Assembly: GCA_049999765.1 (NCBI GenBank)
Contig: JBNGIQ010009359.1
Location: forward strand, 1-22,364
Source: Phaeoceros laevis
Taxonomy: Eukaryota > Anthocerotophyta > Anthocerotopsida > Notothyladales
Direction: 5' to 3'
Length of the DNA stretch: 22,364 bases
Shown here: piece after piece, positions 1-10,228 of the stretch
How the letters are laid out: the number at the start of each line of letters is the position of its first letter
How positions within the stretch are numbered: position 1 is the stretch's first letter
Notes under the pieces: generated by a model
What the model saw: the letters and a program-made list of their open reading frames with translations, nothing else
Database searches by the model: none
Told to the model about the DNA's origin: nothing
Translations under genes and position numbers: made by a program

Positions 1-931
1 TCCCCGTTTCCCGACGTCAGCGCGCCACCATGCGTGACGCACGCTCGCTCGCTTGCTCGCATCGGGCGACGCGCGGTTTACTACTACTGCGCGCACCAGC
101 ACTGTCCATATGGGATCATGGGATCGGGATCGCGATCGCATCACGATGCCGGCCCGCCCACATGCCATGCCCGCCTGGCATGAAGTGGGCATTTCTTCCG
201 AAATCTCTAAATATTATTCACAGGGAATGGGAATTTTCCAGAGCAGCACTATCGGGACTGGCCAACCGTCCAACACCGTCGCGTTTTCTTTCCTTCGTCT
301 TTAGCTCGTCTTTCTCGGGGCGAAAAGATGGGGACCGCGGGATGGCGATAGGCCGCTGTGAGGCAAAGGAGGGAAAAATGATGGTATGGCGAATGTCAGA
401 GGCGGCGAATGTGGCATGGGAGATGATGGCGATGTCAGGGCAGCGCCCGGCTGGCGTCGTTGACTCCTGCTTTGACTGCGTTCTCTCTCTCTACCACCGG
501 GTGCAGCCGGTGGGCGGTTTCCCCGGGTTGCGGGCGTGAGCGTGAGGGTAGCCAGGCCGGGCCCTGCCCGCGCTAGCCAGTAGTCTGGCCCCTCTTCCTC
601 CTCCCTCCTGGCCCCGCTGCTCCTGCCTGCTGCTGTGGCTGGTGGTACCGTCATCCGGGCGCCATGGCAGGAGAAGGCAGCAGCCCCAGCCAACCTGCAT
701 AGTCCTGCTCCGCCTGTCTCGACGTCACCTTCGGGATGGCTGTCCGTGGCGCAGGAGGATCACAAGCGCCGCTTCCCTGAGAGCGACGTCTGCGCGGTGG
801 CCCCTAGATATTGTGATCGCCTCCCTCCATCCGTCACACAAACTGCCTGCCTGCGACCTCTCCGGTCCCGCTCTCTCCCTCGCACCTCCGCCGGCTCGCG
901 CTTCCACGCACCTCGTTGCACTAGCTGGCTG
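1..931. other. intergenic / upstream region, no supported gene
   Basis: I see no coding exon I can support here. An ATG-initiated frame at 30-539 is open, but its translation is low in recognisable structure and matches no family I know. The stretch contains a GATC/GATCG-rich patch near 111-150 and ATGATGG-like patches at 376-430. Farther on it becomes GC-rich and C/T-rich, which is usual for plant sequence just upstream of a promoter. It most likely holds distal promoter of the TGA gene, or the edge of an upstream gene lying outside the window. Confidence 0.4.
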
Positions 932-1040
932 CATAAAACTCAAATCTGAGCTCCTTTTTCATCTTCCGCTCAGGATTGTTGTGCTGCTGTGCTTCCCTCT
1001 TTCTCTTCTTCTCCCCCTTCCGGCCCCCTCTTCTGCTACG
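932..1040 (+). promoter_or_regulatory. candidate core promoter and CT-rich start region of the TGA gene
   Basis: A TATA-like CATAAAA lies at 932-938. It is followed at about 950-1035 by a strongly pyrimidine-rich tract (runs of CTTC, TTCTC and CCCCTTCC), a pattern common around plant transcription starts and 5' leaders. The next supported + strand gene is the TGA bZIP gene, whose ATG is 1.3 kb further on, so the leader would be long or spliced. The assignment rests on motif and position only. Confidence 0.3.
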
Positions 1041-1222
1041 AAGCTGCTGCTAGCAGCTTAGGAATCTTGCCCCTGCCTCCTTGTGCCGCATTCGGGATTC
1101 GGGGGACGCACCCGGAGGCTGAAGAAGCTGCCCGACTGGAGAGGGATTGCGGATTGGCGGATCCGCAATTGCTCGGGGGGAGGAGTGGAGTCGGGGTTTG
1201 GTGGCTGTAGGATATCGGAGGG

Positions 1223-1322
1223 NNNNNNNNNNNNNNNNNNNNNNNNNNNNNNNNNNNNNNNNNNNNNNNNNNNNNNNNNNNNNNNNNNNNNNNNNNNNNN
1301 NNNNNNNNNNNNNNNNNNNNNN
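1223..1322. other. assembly gap (100 N)
   Basis: Exactly 100 undetermined bases. A round 100 usually denotes a scaffold gap of unknown true length. It lies in the presumed leader or first intron of the TGA gene, so an unseen 5' exon could be hidden in it. Confidence 0.99.
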
Positions 1323-2242
1323 TTGAGAGGAGGGAGGGGGGAATTGGAGCAGATCGCTGCGCAAGGGCGTCGTCGGGCATTTCCGGCATTTGTGGAGGGG
1401 ATAGGGGGTACCGAGGGTCAACAATTCTGGATCAGGGATGTTGTGGCTGGAAGCTCATGGCCGATAACAAGCTTGTCCGGAGGGCCAACGTTCCTGCTCC
1501 CCCTTCCTCGCACCACCACGGCATGCACAGCCTTGTAGCGTCTCTCTCCTCGCCGCTCATGTAATGGCCTTCTTCCCCGCCATTCCAGGCCGTGAATTGA
1601 GAATTGCAACTCTGTCGGCTGCTGGTAGCTTGGCAAGCGCTGACGGCCATATCTGGAGGTGCTTTTTTGCTAAGCATTTTGTGTTTTCTGTGGATGCTAT
1701 GCTCTGTTTCTTGACTCTCAAGCGGATGGTTGTCTACTGCTTGGTGTGGACTGCTTTGGTGTCAGGTCATTCTTGCCTGCCTCCACTTAGCCTGTACCGT
1801 TCATCGGGTGCTGCTGTTTCAGTGTCCCGAGGGTCAGAGGTAGCTCCGGTCCGTTCAAATTTGATATCCCCTGTCATAATTGCTCTGTGGATGAAGGCGT
1901 CCTCCTCCTCCCTGCTTTCCTCCAGTGTTGAGGTTCCGAACAGTTGTCGTCCAACTATCCTGCTAGTTTGTCCTCCGAGTGGCAGAAGTTTGCTGTGCGG
2001 AGGCGTGCCCTCGTCCCATAGGAAACCTTGGGGAGTACGTAGTGACTCCCTACGCTGGAAGGAAGGGACACTGGTCGCCCCTGAGAGAGGTGGAGGAAAT
2101 TGTCTTGTGCCAATGCAAGGCGCGATTTTTCCAGTTAGAGGATGCTCCGCAGTGCTTACAGTTCGGGCATTATGTGTTGCAGTTGAATGTGAGTGTGCGC
2201 CGTGGTGATGATACAAGTCGTCAGTGCCTGACTCACTGTATT
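1323..2242 (+). other. presumed long 5' leader of the TGA gene with upstream ORF
   Basis: No exon encoding a known domain is visible between the gap and the TGA start codon. The stretch contains an ATG-initiated frame of 214 codons at 1564-2208, ending 34 bases before the TGA ATG. The TGA frame itself is open upstream back to at least 1979, but with no ATG before 2243. Either this is a leader with long upstream ORFs, or 5' introns remove part of it. Candidate acceptor-like pyrimidine/AG sequences exist (for example near 1790), but I cannot choose between the options. Confidence 0.35.
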
Positions 2243-4539
2243 ATGGCATTCAGAGCAAGCTTCGGTTCGGACACTATAAAAGATCACGCAGGGCCTTACG
2301 ACCTGGGAGAGCTCGAGCAGCCATTGACCTTAAACCTGGACGAAGCTCTAGATCTCGAAGAAAGACGTATGTTTTTTCAAGCTAGCTAGCTTTGTGTCAT
2401 TTCGTGGGACATTGCATTGGCACTTGCCACTATCGTTCTCATGGGTTTCCTCGTCTCACAGCCAGCATTTCTTTCGCAGATTGTGCAGCCGGCTCCCGTG
2501 CCACACTCAACATCTTGCCGACAGGGCCCATACGCTTCGATAACCTGACCAAGGTAAATGCGGCTCCTTGTTGTCTTTTTCTGGGGTCTGTCTGCGGTTT
2601 GAGCAGTTCGCTAATCTTCATTTTCTGCTCACAGGGCCATCATCAGCAGCAGCCTTCTTCTCAAGTGACGTCTCCATCTGCAGCAAGCACTGATTCAAGG
2701 TCTGCCCAGTATATCACGTCACGGAGAGAGTTTGAATCTCCTTCCAGCCGGCGATTTGAGCCCTGGGCAGATTCCCGCATGGCTGACAACAGCCCTCGCA
2801 CTGATACCTCCACTGACTTGGAGGCCGATGTGAAGGTAGACAACTGGGTAAACAGACTTGCTACCTCCTTCAACAACGCACCGTGATCTGCAATTACTGC
2901 CCTACTGTTCACTGTCTAGTCTTGTCATTCAGGTGCCCATGCATGGCCATCACCTAAGAATTGTTTCTTCTTGGTGTCAGCTGGAAGACGTCCACCACGG
3001 AGCAGCGCAGGGCATGTCCAACAATAGCTCTGACCACGAAGCAACAAAGCATGGAGACTCCAAAGTGAGTCACACTGTAAACTCGAAAGTGAGTCAGTCA
3101 CTTGGCATCAGTCTTCGAAATTCAGGACAGTCTTGAGCTTATGAATTTGTCCTGACCTTTTTCAGGCACTTAGGAGGCTAGCTCAAAATCGGGAAGCTGC
3201 ACGGAAAAGCAGACTCCGGAAGAAGGTGTGTCATGAGGCTTTTGCAGTTCCTTGTCTGCTGATGTGCCGTTCTCGGGGAATAGAACCTGATTTGGGAACG
3301 CGCTTTTTGGTTGGTTGTACAGGCATACGTTCAGCAACTGGAATCCAGTCGAATAAAGTTGAATCAACTTGAGCAAGAACTTCAACGTGCCAGGCAGCAG
3401 GTGAGCATCAACTCGTTGCTGTCTTTTTCCCCGAGCAATCTCACTAGTTTCTTTGCAGCCAGACTAACCGTGATTATTGGATCGAACTAAAGCAGGGATT
3501 TTATTTGGGGGGATACTCAGGAGATCAAAACCATGTTTTAGGTCCAAATGGTATCAATGGAGCTCTCAATCCAGGTAAAAGCCGGTGTCTTTAAGGACCG
3601 TTGACCAATATTGAGTCTTATCAATTCGTTTTTATAGGTATCTTATTCTGTGGCCGTTAATTTGATATCAGGTGCTGCGCAATTTGACGCGGAGTATGGA
3701 CGTTGGGTTGAAGAGCAACATCGGCAATTGTGCGAGTTGAGGGCCGCATTACAGGCCCACGTCGCCGACAATGAGCTCCGTGGCCTTGTGGACATTGGAA
3801 TGGCACACTATGACGAGATCTTCCGTCTCAAAAGTATCGCTGCAAAAGCTGATGTGTTTCACCTCGTTTCCGGCATGTGGAAAACACCAGCTGAGAGGTG
3901 TTTTCTGTGGATGGGAGGCTTCCGCCCTTCTGAGCTCCTGAAGGTATGTCTTTCATGCTGGACTCTGATGAATATTGCAGGAAGCGTTTTGTACCACAGC
4001 TTTTGGAGCTTGTCACTGATGATTCAAATAATGGGTTGTCCTCCATCACAGATATTGATTCCACAGATCGAGCCGTTAACGGAGCAGCAGCTTCTAGGCA
4101 TCTGTAATCTACAGCAGTCGTCACAGCAAGCCGAGGATGCGCTTTCTCAAGGCATGGAAGCATTGCAACAATCCTTGGCGGATACTCTGGCTACAGGTTC
4201 ATTGGGCTCACCAAATGTAGCCAACTACATGGGACAAATGGCTATGGCCATGGGCAAATTGAGCACTCTAGAGAGCTTCGTCCGACAGGTACGCTTCAGT
4301 TACTGCCGCGCTTACCTGCTCTATTTGTTGCTTTCTTCGCATGCCCGATAAGCAATGAGCCTTGGCCGTTAAGCGAATGATTTTGTACGCAGGCTGATAA
4401 CCTCCGCCAACAGACTCTGCAACAAATGCACCGAATTTTAACAACTCGCCAAGCAGCCAGAGGTCTTCTTGCTATGGGAGACTACTTCGCCCGACTCCGG
4501 GCCCTCAGCTCGCTGTGGTCAGCTCGTCCAAGAGACTAG
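2243..4539 (+). CDS. TGA: TGA-type bZIP transcription factor (bZIP + DOG1 domain)
   Basis: Exons: 2243-2366, 2480-2553 (acceptor ambiguous), 2635-2835, 2981-3064, 3166-3225, 3323-3400, 3496-3574, 3672-3943, 4052-4288, 4393-4539. All junctions are GT-AG and phases agree, giving about 451 aa. The start is the only ATG in this frame before the first donor. The N-terminus carries a KDHAGPYDLGELEQ segment followed by a Ser/Gln-rich region. The bZIP lies at about 162-207: the basic region NREAARKSRLRKK (N169, R177) is followed by the leucine zipper. From about 238 comes the DOG1/TGA domain (FDAEYGRWVEEQHRQ, then WMGGFRPSELLK and QIEPLTEQQ). The C-terminus ends near LRALSSLWSARPRD. TGA factors bind TGACG (as-1) elements as dimers in the nucleus and, in flowering plants, recruit NPR1-type cofactors in salicylate, detoxification or developmental responses. 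The family is certain; the clade is not assigned. Confidence 0.95.
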
Positions 4540-5716
4540 ATGTAACTGTACCAGTTCAGTGTGTTACCTCATCTACTGGCCGCCTGATGTGCTGATAGCC
4601 ACAGCTATGAACGATCCTGAAGTAGCGACCCTTCTCTGGTGCAGTTGAACTCCTTTTCTTTCAGCTGCCCTGGCAGGGTTGATGAAGGGTTGTGAGGGTG
4701 GATGAATGTGGAGGGGCAGGTCTACCAGATCCCGAATTTCGCTTGACATGACTCCCAAATAGAATGCAGGTGTTTGCGATCTTCTCTGACTTGATTCGGT
4801 GACATTGTGAAAGCAGATGAGGCCACAGAGAAATACTAGCTTTGTGGCTTCCAGGAATTGCTTGTAGTCTGTGGGACGGCCTGCCCAACACGGTGTTGGC
4901 AAGATACAGGTCTCGACTTCGGAGTGTAGAAGTGCTGAAGACACTCTCTGCATAGTGAAACTGGTAGATTTACTAGTACTACGCAGAATTTATCTTCAGC
5001 GCTGATTACTAGTTAACGTTTTAAGTCGTGTTATAGGCGACCAGATTTGTGTCGCTTAGGAAAAGCGGGAGCGAACTTGCTTTAGAGTAGACTCCACTTT
5101 CGGAGCACATCGCCATAGGTTAAGCGAGTCTCCCTGCACTGGCTGCCTGTGGTCAGGCTGCCTCCCTGTAATTATCCTGCATCTGATTGTGCAAGCTTGT
5201 TGAAGTCCTGTGAAATATCACCAGTTTCCTTGCCTTGGATCATAATCTAGACTGTGAATCAATGCACCTTGCCAGTAGGATGACCTCGCCGACCTGTTTG
5301 TAGGAAGAGATTTGCCAGAAGAGACTGTTCTGGACAATATATAAACCTCAATGCTCTACCAGAGACAGCTAGAAATTTGACAGTAACTCATTATTTTGTG
5401 AATTATCTTCTATGTTTTGGTGGGAAATGCTGTCGATTCTGTATAAGTTGGAGAGGTCACAGGTAAGGGAAGATGGTTTTACTTCCTCATTTGAATTTTC
5501 CAATACAATATACAGAAGGACCCTTATCTACTCTAGGTGACAACAATGTGAACGCAATTTATCATCATACAAGAACCTGAACAATGGATGGATTGTTACA
5601 AACTATCTCCAAACTTTCAGTAGGACGGACAGACTGCCCAATCATCAGTACTGGCACATTTTGTCCGCGTGACTCGCGGAAGGACCTAGAAGTTGGCTGC
5701 AGTTGAGATACATCCT
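4540..5716. other. convergent 3' region between TGA and DUF3067 genes
   Basis: This stretch lies between two convergent stop codons and should hold both 3' UTRs. I find no open frame with family resemblance and no clear AATAAA. Composition is AT-richer from about 5380. A TATA-like TATATAAA at 5338-5345 has no gene behind it on the + strand. Confidence 0.5.
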
Positions 5717-6958
5717 TCACCTGTAAATCCACTCCCTAGCTCGCCCGCCTGTTTCGTCTAAGTCAATGAATATGCTTACAGCCTGCACAAAATAAGCAGA
5801 CGTCAAAGGTACAGGCCCCCGACATACAAAAGGTGCGTTTTATTGATAGGCTAGTTGGTGCTGTCAAGAAGCTTAAGGTTACCTTGCCAATTCGAGGCCT
5901 CTCTTTGGTTTTTGCCAGACTACTGCGAATATATGATACAGCCCCCCAGCCCCTGAGCATGTTTGCAACGGAGTCCAAATGTAGTATATACTCTTCCTCT
6001 GTTAAGGGAAAGGATCGCTAATTGAACAACCAAAAGAAACCTTAAGAAACAATAAAAGTTGAAACAGTTGAAATGCGTGAGTCACTAGTATAGACTCTGA
6101 TGTTGGATAAAAGGAATTCAGTTATCACCTGCTCACGGTACTTCCACATAATATTCATGGCTAGCAGCTGACGGCCCATGAACTCCTGCATGAGTGGGGA
6201 TGGTTCGCATAGAGCCAATGCAGCGGAAGATGAGATAACACAGAAATCGAGCAGTCTCTCATTTTCAAGTGACAGCACTGAAGCACACAGACTGGAATGA
6301 CACCATCGACTATTCGTCCTACAGCTGACCATGGCATAACAGCACTGTTGCTTCACAGTTGACTTACCTTCTTTATCAGCTGAACATCGTAAGATCTACC
6401 ATACTTTTTCCGGATGAGTGTTGCTAGGTCCTTTCCTTGAAAAGAGTCATTTTCATTGTCCAGCATCCTCTCCATCTGTTTGCGAAAGGCGTCTGAATTC
6501 ACCTGCAAAAGGTAAGTCGCATCTCAGAACAACTTATGGAAGGGCTTAGACTCCGCCATGCAACCTCGCAGAAAGTGGCTGTCTATGCATAAAACAGCTC
6601 ATAACAAGAGCAGCTTGACACCACTAACTCCCTCAAAAGAAAGGCTGGAGCTCACATCGCCACGGATCGAGTCACCGGAAGAACTGTCATGAGCATCAGT
6701 CTCCTCATCTTCAGGTTCACCAGGGTCACCTAGCAGTGCAAGCACCTGAACTGACCTTGTCTTCCCTCTCAGGCATGCGATACGGTACAACCTCGGCTCT
6801 CCGCAGAACGCTCTGAATGAGCAAAGCAGAGTGTCTTTGGGCCTGTGGAAATTTGCTCCAGAATTCCGTGCGCCCCGCTGATGACTATACCCCCCATTAA
6901 GCTGAAACCTTGGAAGACTGGATGTGGGTCGAACAATACTAGCACCTGACCCCGCCAT
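5717..6958 (-). CDS. plastid-targeted DUF3067 family protein
   Basis: Exons on the minus strand: 6958-6656, 6502-6368, 6185-6129, 6017-5883, 5782-5717. All are GT-AG, all are phase 0, and they total 231 aa. The start is the ATG at 6958; the frame stays open slightly further, but only with GTG. The first ~80 residues are Ser/Arg-rich with few acids, typical of a chloroplast transit peptide, followed by an acidic stretch (EPEDEETD). The conserved domain follows at about 110-231: GKDLATLIRKKYGRSYDVQL, then MNIMWKYREQ, FPLTEEEY, WGAVSYIRSSLAKTKERPR and AVSIFIDLDE, ending REWIYR. This order matches the ~100-residue DUF3067 protein of cyanobacteria and its plant orthologues (from family knowledge). 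Its molecular function is not established to my knowledge; a plastid role is inferred from the transit peptide and cyanobacterial ancestry. The gene is convergent with TGA and divergent from the exonuclease gene. Confidence 0.9.
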
Positions 6959-7654
6959 TTGCTGTGGTGATTTTTGCAAAACATAAGGAAGCTGCAACAG
7001 TCCTATTTTCACTCATTGCACAAATAGGACAAAGCCTGAACTGGATGAGACCTACTGTAAAAGCGGTCATGTCACGACCTTGGGATTGATCAGGAACCAG
7101 CTAGCTGGTAATTTGGAACTCGTCGCTTGCCTCGTGCATGTAGCTTGAATGTACTTTCATGACATCTAAACTCAGATTTCATGAACTGAGACGGCAAAGA
7201 GAGATGAGACCCAAGTAGAATCCGAAACAAGAAATTTCAGAAGCAACTTCCACGGACAAAATTCAGAAGCGGTTACCAGGACTGCGAGAAACGGAATGTC
7301 ACAGCATCATGGATTATATAGAGATGGAACAGTTGATGTGCCAAGATTCCCAAACAGAGCTTGTACGGAATCAACAGCCAGCTCCTACATATGCCGCAAT
7401 TTGCGTCACGACAACTGACAATAGGAGGTAACTATCCTCACTGTACAGCAGTCCCTCCAGCCATCCCTGTGAGCTCGACCCGCACGCATGGCGAGGAGAG
7501 AAGAGAGAAGGTCGAAGAAACTTTGCTTGAGGAAGCGAGAAACCAGACGTTTCCAACCTAAAGCCACTGAAGAATTTCTACTGAGCAAAGTGTGACTGGC
7601 CCGCTGCTCTTGCGTGATCCGCTCTTCTGGCGTGACTTGGAGAAGGCTGCGGGG
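6959..7654. promoter_or_regulatory. divergent intergenic promoter region
   Basis: About 0.7 kb separates the start codons of the DUF3067 gene (-) and the exonuclease gene (+), so it should contain both promoters and leaders. A TATATA at 7315-7320 is a reasonable core element for the + strand gene, 335 bases before its ATG. No convincing coding exon is seen; the short open frames here do not resemble any family. Confidence 0.4.
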
Positions 7655-9398
7655 ATGATCGTTGGTTTGCACAGCTCTACGCTGTTGCCTTGTCGTGTAC
7701 CAAGGACTGGTAGACCTCCTCCTTGTACTGTGACAACTAGTTGCAAATGTCTGTATGGCAGCACCCGAGCAGATATTACAAAAGGAAGAAATGTTCTGGA
7801 GAGCTGGCCAGCTTCAGTGCAATGGAGTCAAAGTGGACCCTTACTGAAGGTGTGCGAAGATGATTCAGTTGCTTCTGAGGTTGGTACTCGCACAGAAATG
7901 TTGACCTGGATTCCTCGTGCATTCAAGTTAGGATTCAGGTCCTACCTTTATCTATCTGTAATCGAGCTTTGGCCTCCTCTAGGCTTACAATTCTCTGTGC
8001 GAACCGTGTCTTCCTTTCAGAAAGTCAGGGATGTGGCAGAAGGGAAAGAGCGAAGTGTGAACAAACTATTCCTTTTAGACGTGCATCCTCTATGTTACGA
8101 TGGACACAAGCCACGGCCATCCGCTCTGGTGGAGTGGATTAGACTCTTGTTCCTCCAGGTCACTCATGGGGACCCTGTTATTGCTGTAAGACCTTCGATC
8201 CTGGTAGCCTATAGCTGCTTCCCTTCTCTGCTGTTGCTACGGATAGGGAGTATTAGGGACATTGGAGATAGGCAGGTGCAAGTCTAATAGCTAGATTGTT
8301 TGTGAACTTACTGGGTCAAGTTTCTTAGAGTTTGATCACGTACTAGTTGGTGAGTTATCCAAAGATTTCTCTAACCAGGTCATGGACGGAGAAAGAGGAA
8401 ATGAATTTCGAAAGAGTTTGCTGCCAACTTACAAAGAGAAACGAATAAAGTACAAGCCACTTCCTGCTGTGCGTGATCACAGATATCAACCATTTGATGC
8501 TGATATACGGGAAGCCCTTCCTCTGATCAAGGATTTCCTGACCCAGTGCAACGTCCCGGTATGACAGATTCGTTTTGGTACCTTAACACTCTTCGTGAGT
8601 CATGCTCCTTCCACTTCTGACTACGAGCTCTTCATTGATCAACCAACTTATGCTGTTCTAGGTGCTCAAAGTTGAAGATGCAGAAGCAGATGATGTGGTG
8701 GCGACTCTCACCCAGCAAGCATTGGATAAGGGTCTGAAAGTTGCTATTGCATCTCCAGACATGGACTTTAGGCAATTGCTCTCGGAGGATGTCCAGATGG
8801 TCTTACCGATTCCGAAATTGCAAAGATGGTCTTTCTATACCCTTCAGCAGTACCTCGATCAGCATAGTTACGCTCCGAGTCTTGAGCTGGGCCTTCGTAA
8901 GTCTGCTTCTTTGACCACTCCTGTAATTTGACATTTCTAGGTTTCTTCGGGAATGAGGTCTGACGCAGAAACTATGAACCTACGCAGGTTGTTTGATGGG
9001 AGACCCGAGTGACAATGTTCCAGGATTAGGACAGTTCAACCCACAGTTTGGTAGAAAAACTGCTGTCAAGCTGATGAAACAACATGGAACTGTGGAAAAT
9101 CTGTTACTGGCTGCTTCCAAAAGAACAGTGGGCAAACCGTATATCCAAGATGCACTCAAAGCTCATGCTGCTGAACTACATCGAAACCTTCAGGTCCTCA
9201 GTCTAAGGAGGTTAGTGTCCTGCTCAGAAAGTAAAAGGCAACGTTTGTCAAGTTATTCCCTGCGAGGTAATTAACGTTGATTTGTTGGGCAGGGACGTTG
9301 ACGTTCAATTGGATAATAGCTGGTGCACCTTTCGAGATAGCAGCAATGACCGGATAGCGTTAAAGGGAATACGAGAGGGATTGCAACGACTGAGATAA
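7655..9398 (+). CDS. organellar 5'-3' exonuclease (PolI N-terminal domain type)
   Basis: Exons: 7655-7849, 8021-8185, 8379-8558, 8662-8896, 8988-9210, 9293-9398. All are GT-AG with consistent phase, about 367 aa. The ATG at 7655 is the first in frame and opens a Ser/Thr/Arg-rich N-terminus that looks like an organellar transit peptide. The nuclease core begins at KLFLLDVHPLCYDG (first metal-binding Asp strand). It continues through VIAVMDGERGNEFRKSLLP, YKEKR, the acidic VEDAEADDVVATL cluster and SPDMDFRQLL, then the helix-hairpin region GDPSDNVPGLG...GRKTA. These are the landmarks of the FEN/PolI 5' nuclease superfamily, which cleaves flaps and 5' ends such as RNA primers. Plants have two such stand-alone organellar enzymes; the LDVxPLCYxG and DGExGNE motifs look more like the At1g34380 type than At3g52050 (from memory, moderate certainty). 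Intron 1 is 171 nt and stop-free, so a longer isoform of 424 aa is possible. Confidence 0.87.
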
Positions 9399-9579
9399 TC
9401 AAGGCAAAGGAAGCCATTGCCGATTTTGCTGTGATTCTCCTATCAGAAAACTGTCCGAAGGGTCCATGATGATGACTTTAAAACCGTGATCATCCTATGT
9501 GGTATACGGTTGTTTGAGACCTGAACTTGCCCAATTGTGTGATTGTTCCCTGGCAGGCGAACTTGACATCTGCAAGTAA
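9399..9579 (+). other. 3' flank of exonuclease gene
   Basis: Short stretch after the stop codon. It contains an acceptor-like CTGGCAG near 9557 and a donor-like GTAAGT at 9576, so a small 3' UTR exon is possible. No coding content is supported. Confidence 0.3.
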
Positions 9580-10077
9580 GTGGTTCGCTTTAAGTTTGTC
9601 TTCGGAAATAGTTCTTTGGTTTTTCGATATGTGAATTTTGTTAAACGAGTCTTGTTAGAGTTTCTGTATGGACCAGTCATCGAGGATTTGCCTCCCTCTC
9701 TCGATATTCTCTCCCCAAGGGGATACTGTACTAAACCAATAGCACGCAAAAACTTCTTTAAGTTTGTCCGTCCACAGAAGATGACCAGTGATTCAATGGC
9801 TGTCGCAGGGTTGCATCCGATGCGGAGGGAGTTCAAGCGTCGAGACAATGGTAGTATGGAACTGTGGAGAAGATATGGACACGCGCAATTGCAAAACCAT
9901 CTAGGCCAGAGAGATGAATATGTAATTCGAACACTCCCAGGACAGTTCCCAGGACAGAGAAAAGACACGCAGACCAAAGAGATAGATACGCGAGCCAGAG
10001 AGATAAACAAAAAATCAACCCTTGGGTACAACCTCTCTTCCGAAATTTGCAAACAAAATATTTGTTTTTCGGAATAA
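9580..10077 (+). other. unassigned open reading frame region (165 codons +, opposed by 185 codons -)
   Basis: The + strand frame is open from just after a TAA at 9577 to TAA 10075-10077. The opposite strand is also open over 10052-9495. Neither long frame starts with ATG; in the + frame the first ATG is at 9781, leaving 98 codons. The + product is basic (FVKRVLLEF, REFKRRDNG, WRRYGHAQ, TKEIDTRAREINKK) and the - product is Cys/Leu-rich at its start. I recognise no family in either. The stop codon overlaps an AATAAA (10073-10078) and sits at the end of a hairpin. It could be a decayed transposon, an organelle-derived insertion, a lineage-specific gene exon, or chance. It lies between two convergent genes. 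Confidence 0.3.
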
Positions 10078-10078
10078 A
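10038..10078 (+). terminator. hairpin with AATAAA signal
   Basis: Arms TTCCGAAA (10038-10045) and TTTCGGAA (10067-10074) are perfect reverse complements. An inner CAAA/TTTG pair flanks an A/T-rich loop. The 3' arm runs into AATAAA at 10073-10078, a canonical polyadenylation hexamer. This could be a 3'-end signal for a + strand transcript, either the exonuclease mRNA with a ~675-nt 3' UTR or the unassigned ORF. Confidence 0.35.
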
Positions 10079-10101
10079 ACCGTAGTCCGTAGTGTTACAA
10101 G

Positions 10102-10208
10102 TACTGTACAGTAGGAAACGAATCTGAGGATCCCTCGTTATGGAGAAAAAGAATTGTTCGAAAGACACCTGTGTCATAACCCGAATTCCACCATGACCCG
10201 AATTCCCC
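10102..10208. repeat. 12-bp palindrome and 17-bp tandem duplication
   Basis: TACTGTACAGTA at 10102-10113 is a perfect palindrome. At 10175-10208 a 17-bp unit occurs twice in tandem (CATAACCCGAATTCCAC then CATGACCCGAATTCCCC), differing at two positions. Both lie just 3' of the coiled-coil gene on its downstream side and may mark a small insertion or repair scar. Confidence 0.6.
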
Positions 10209-10228
10209 GAGAAGAATGCTACTACTAC

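Noticed and set aside
30-539. 169-codon ATG frame near the window start
   Set aside because: No recognisable domain, biased low-complexity composition, and overlapping frames of similar quality on both strands; not enough to call a gene.
1767-2216. 149-codon minus-strand frame opposite the TGA leader
   Set aside because: No family resemblance and no splice or promoter support; likely a shadow of GC-rich leader sequence.
5338-5345. TATATAAA resembling a TATA box on +
   Set aside because: No coding exon follows on + before the antisense DUF3067 gene; it is in a convergent 3' region and probably chance.
6959-7012. Upstream extension of the DUF3067 protein by 18 residues
   Set aside because: The extension begins at GTG, not ATG; the first ATG in frame is at 6958 and gives a normal transit peptide.
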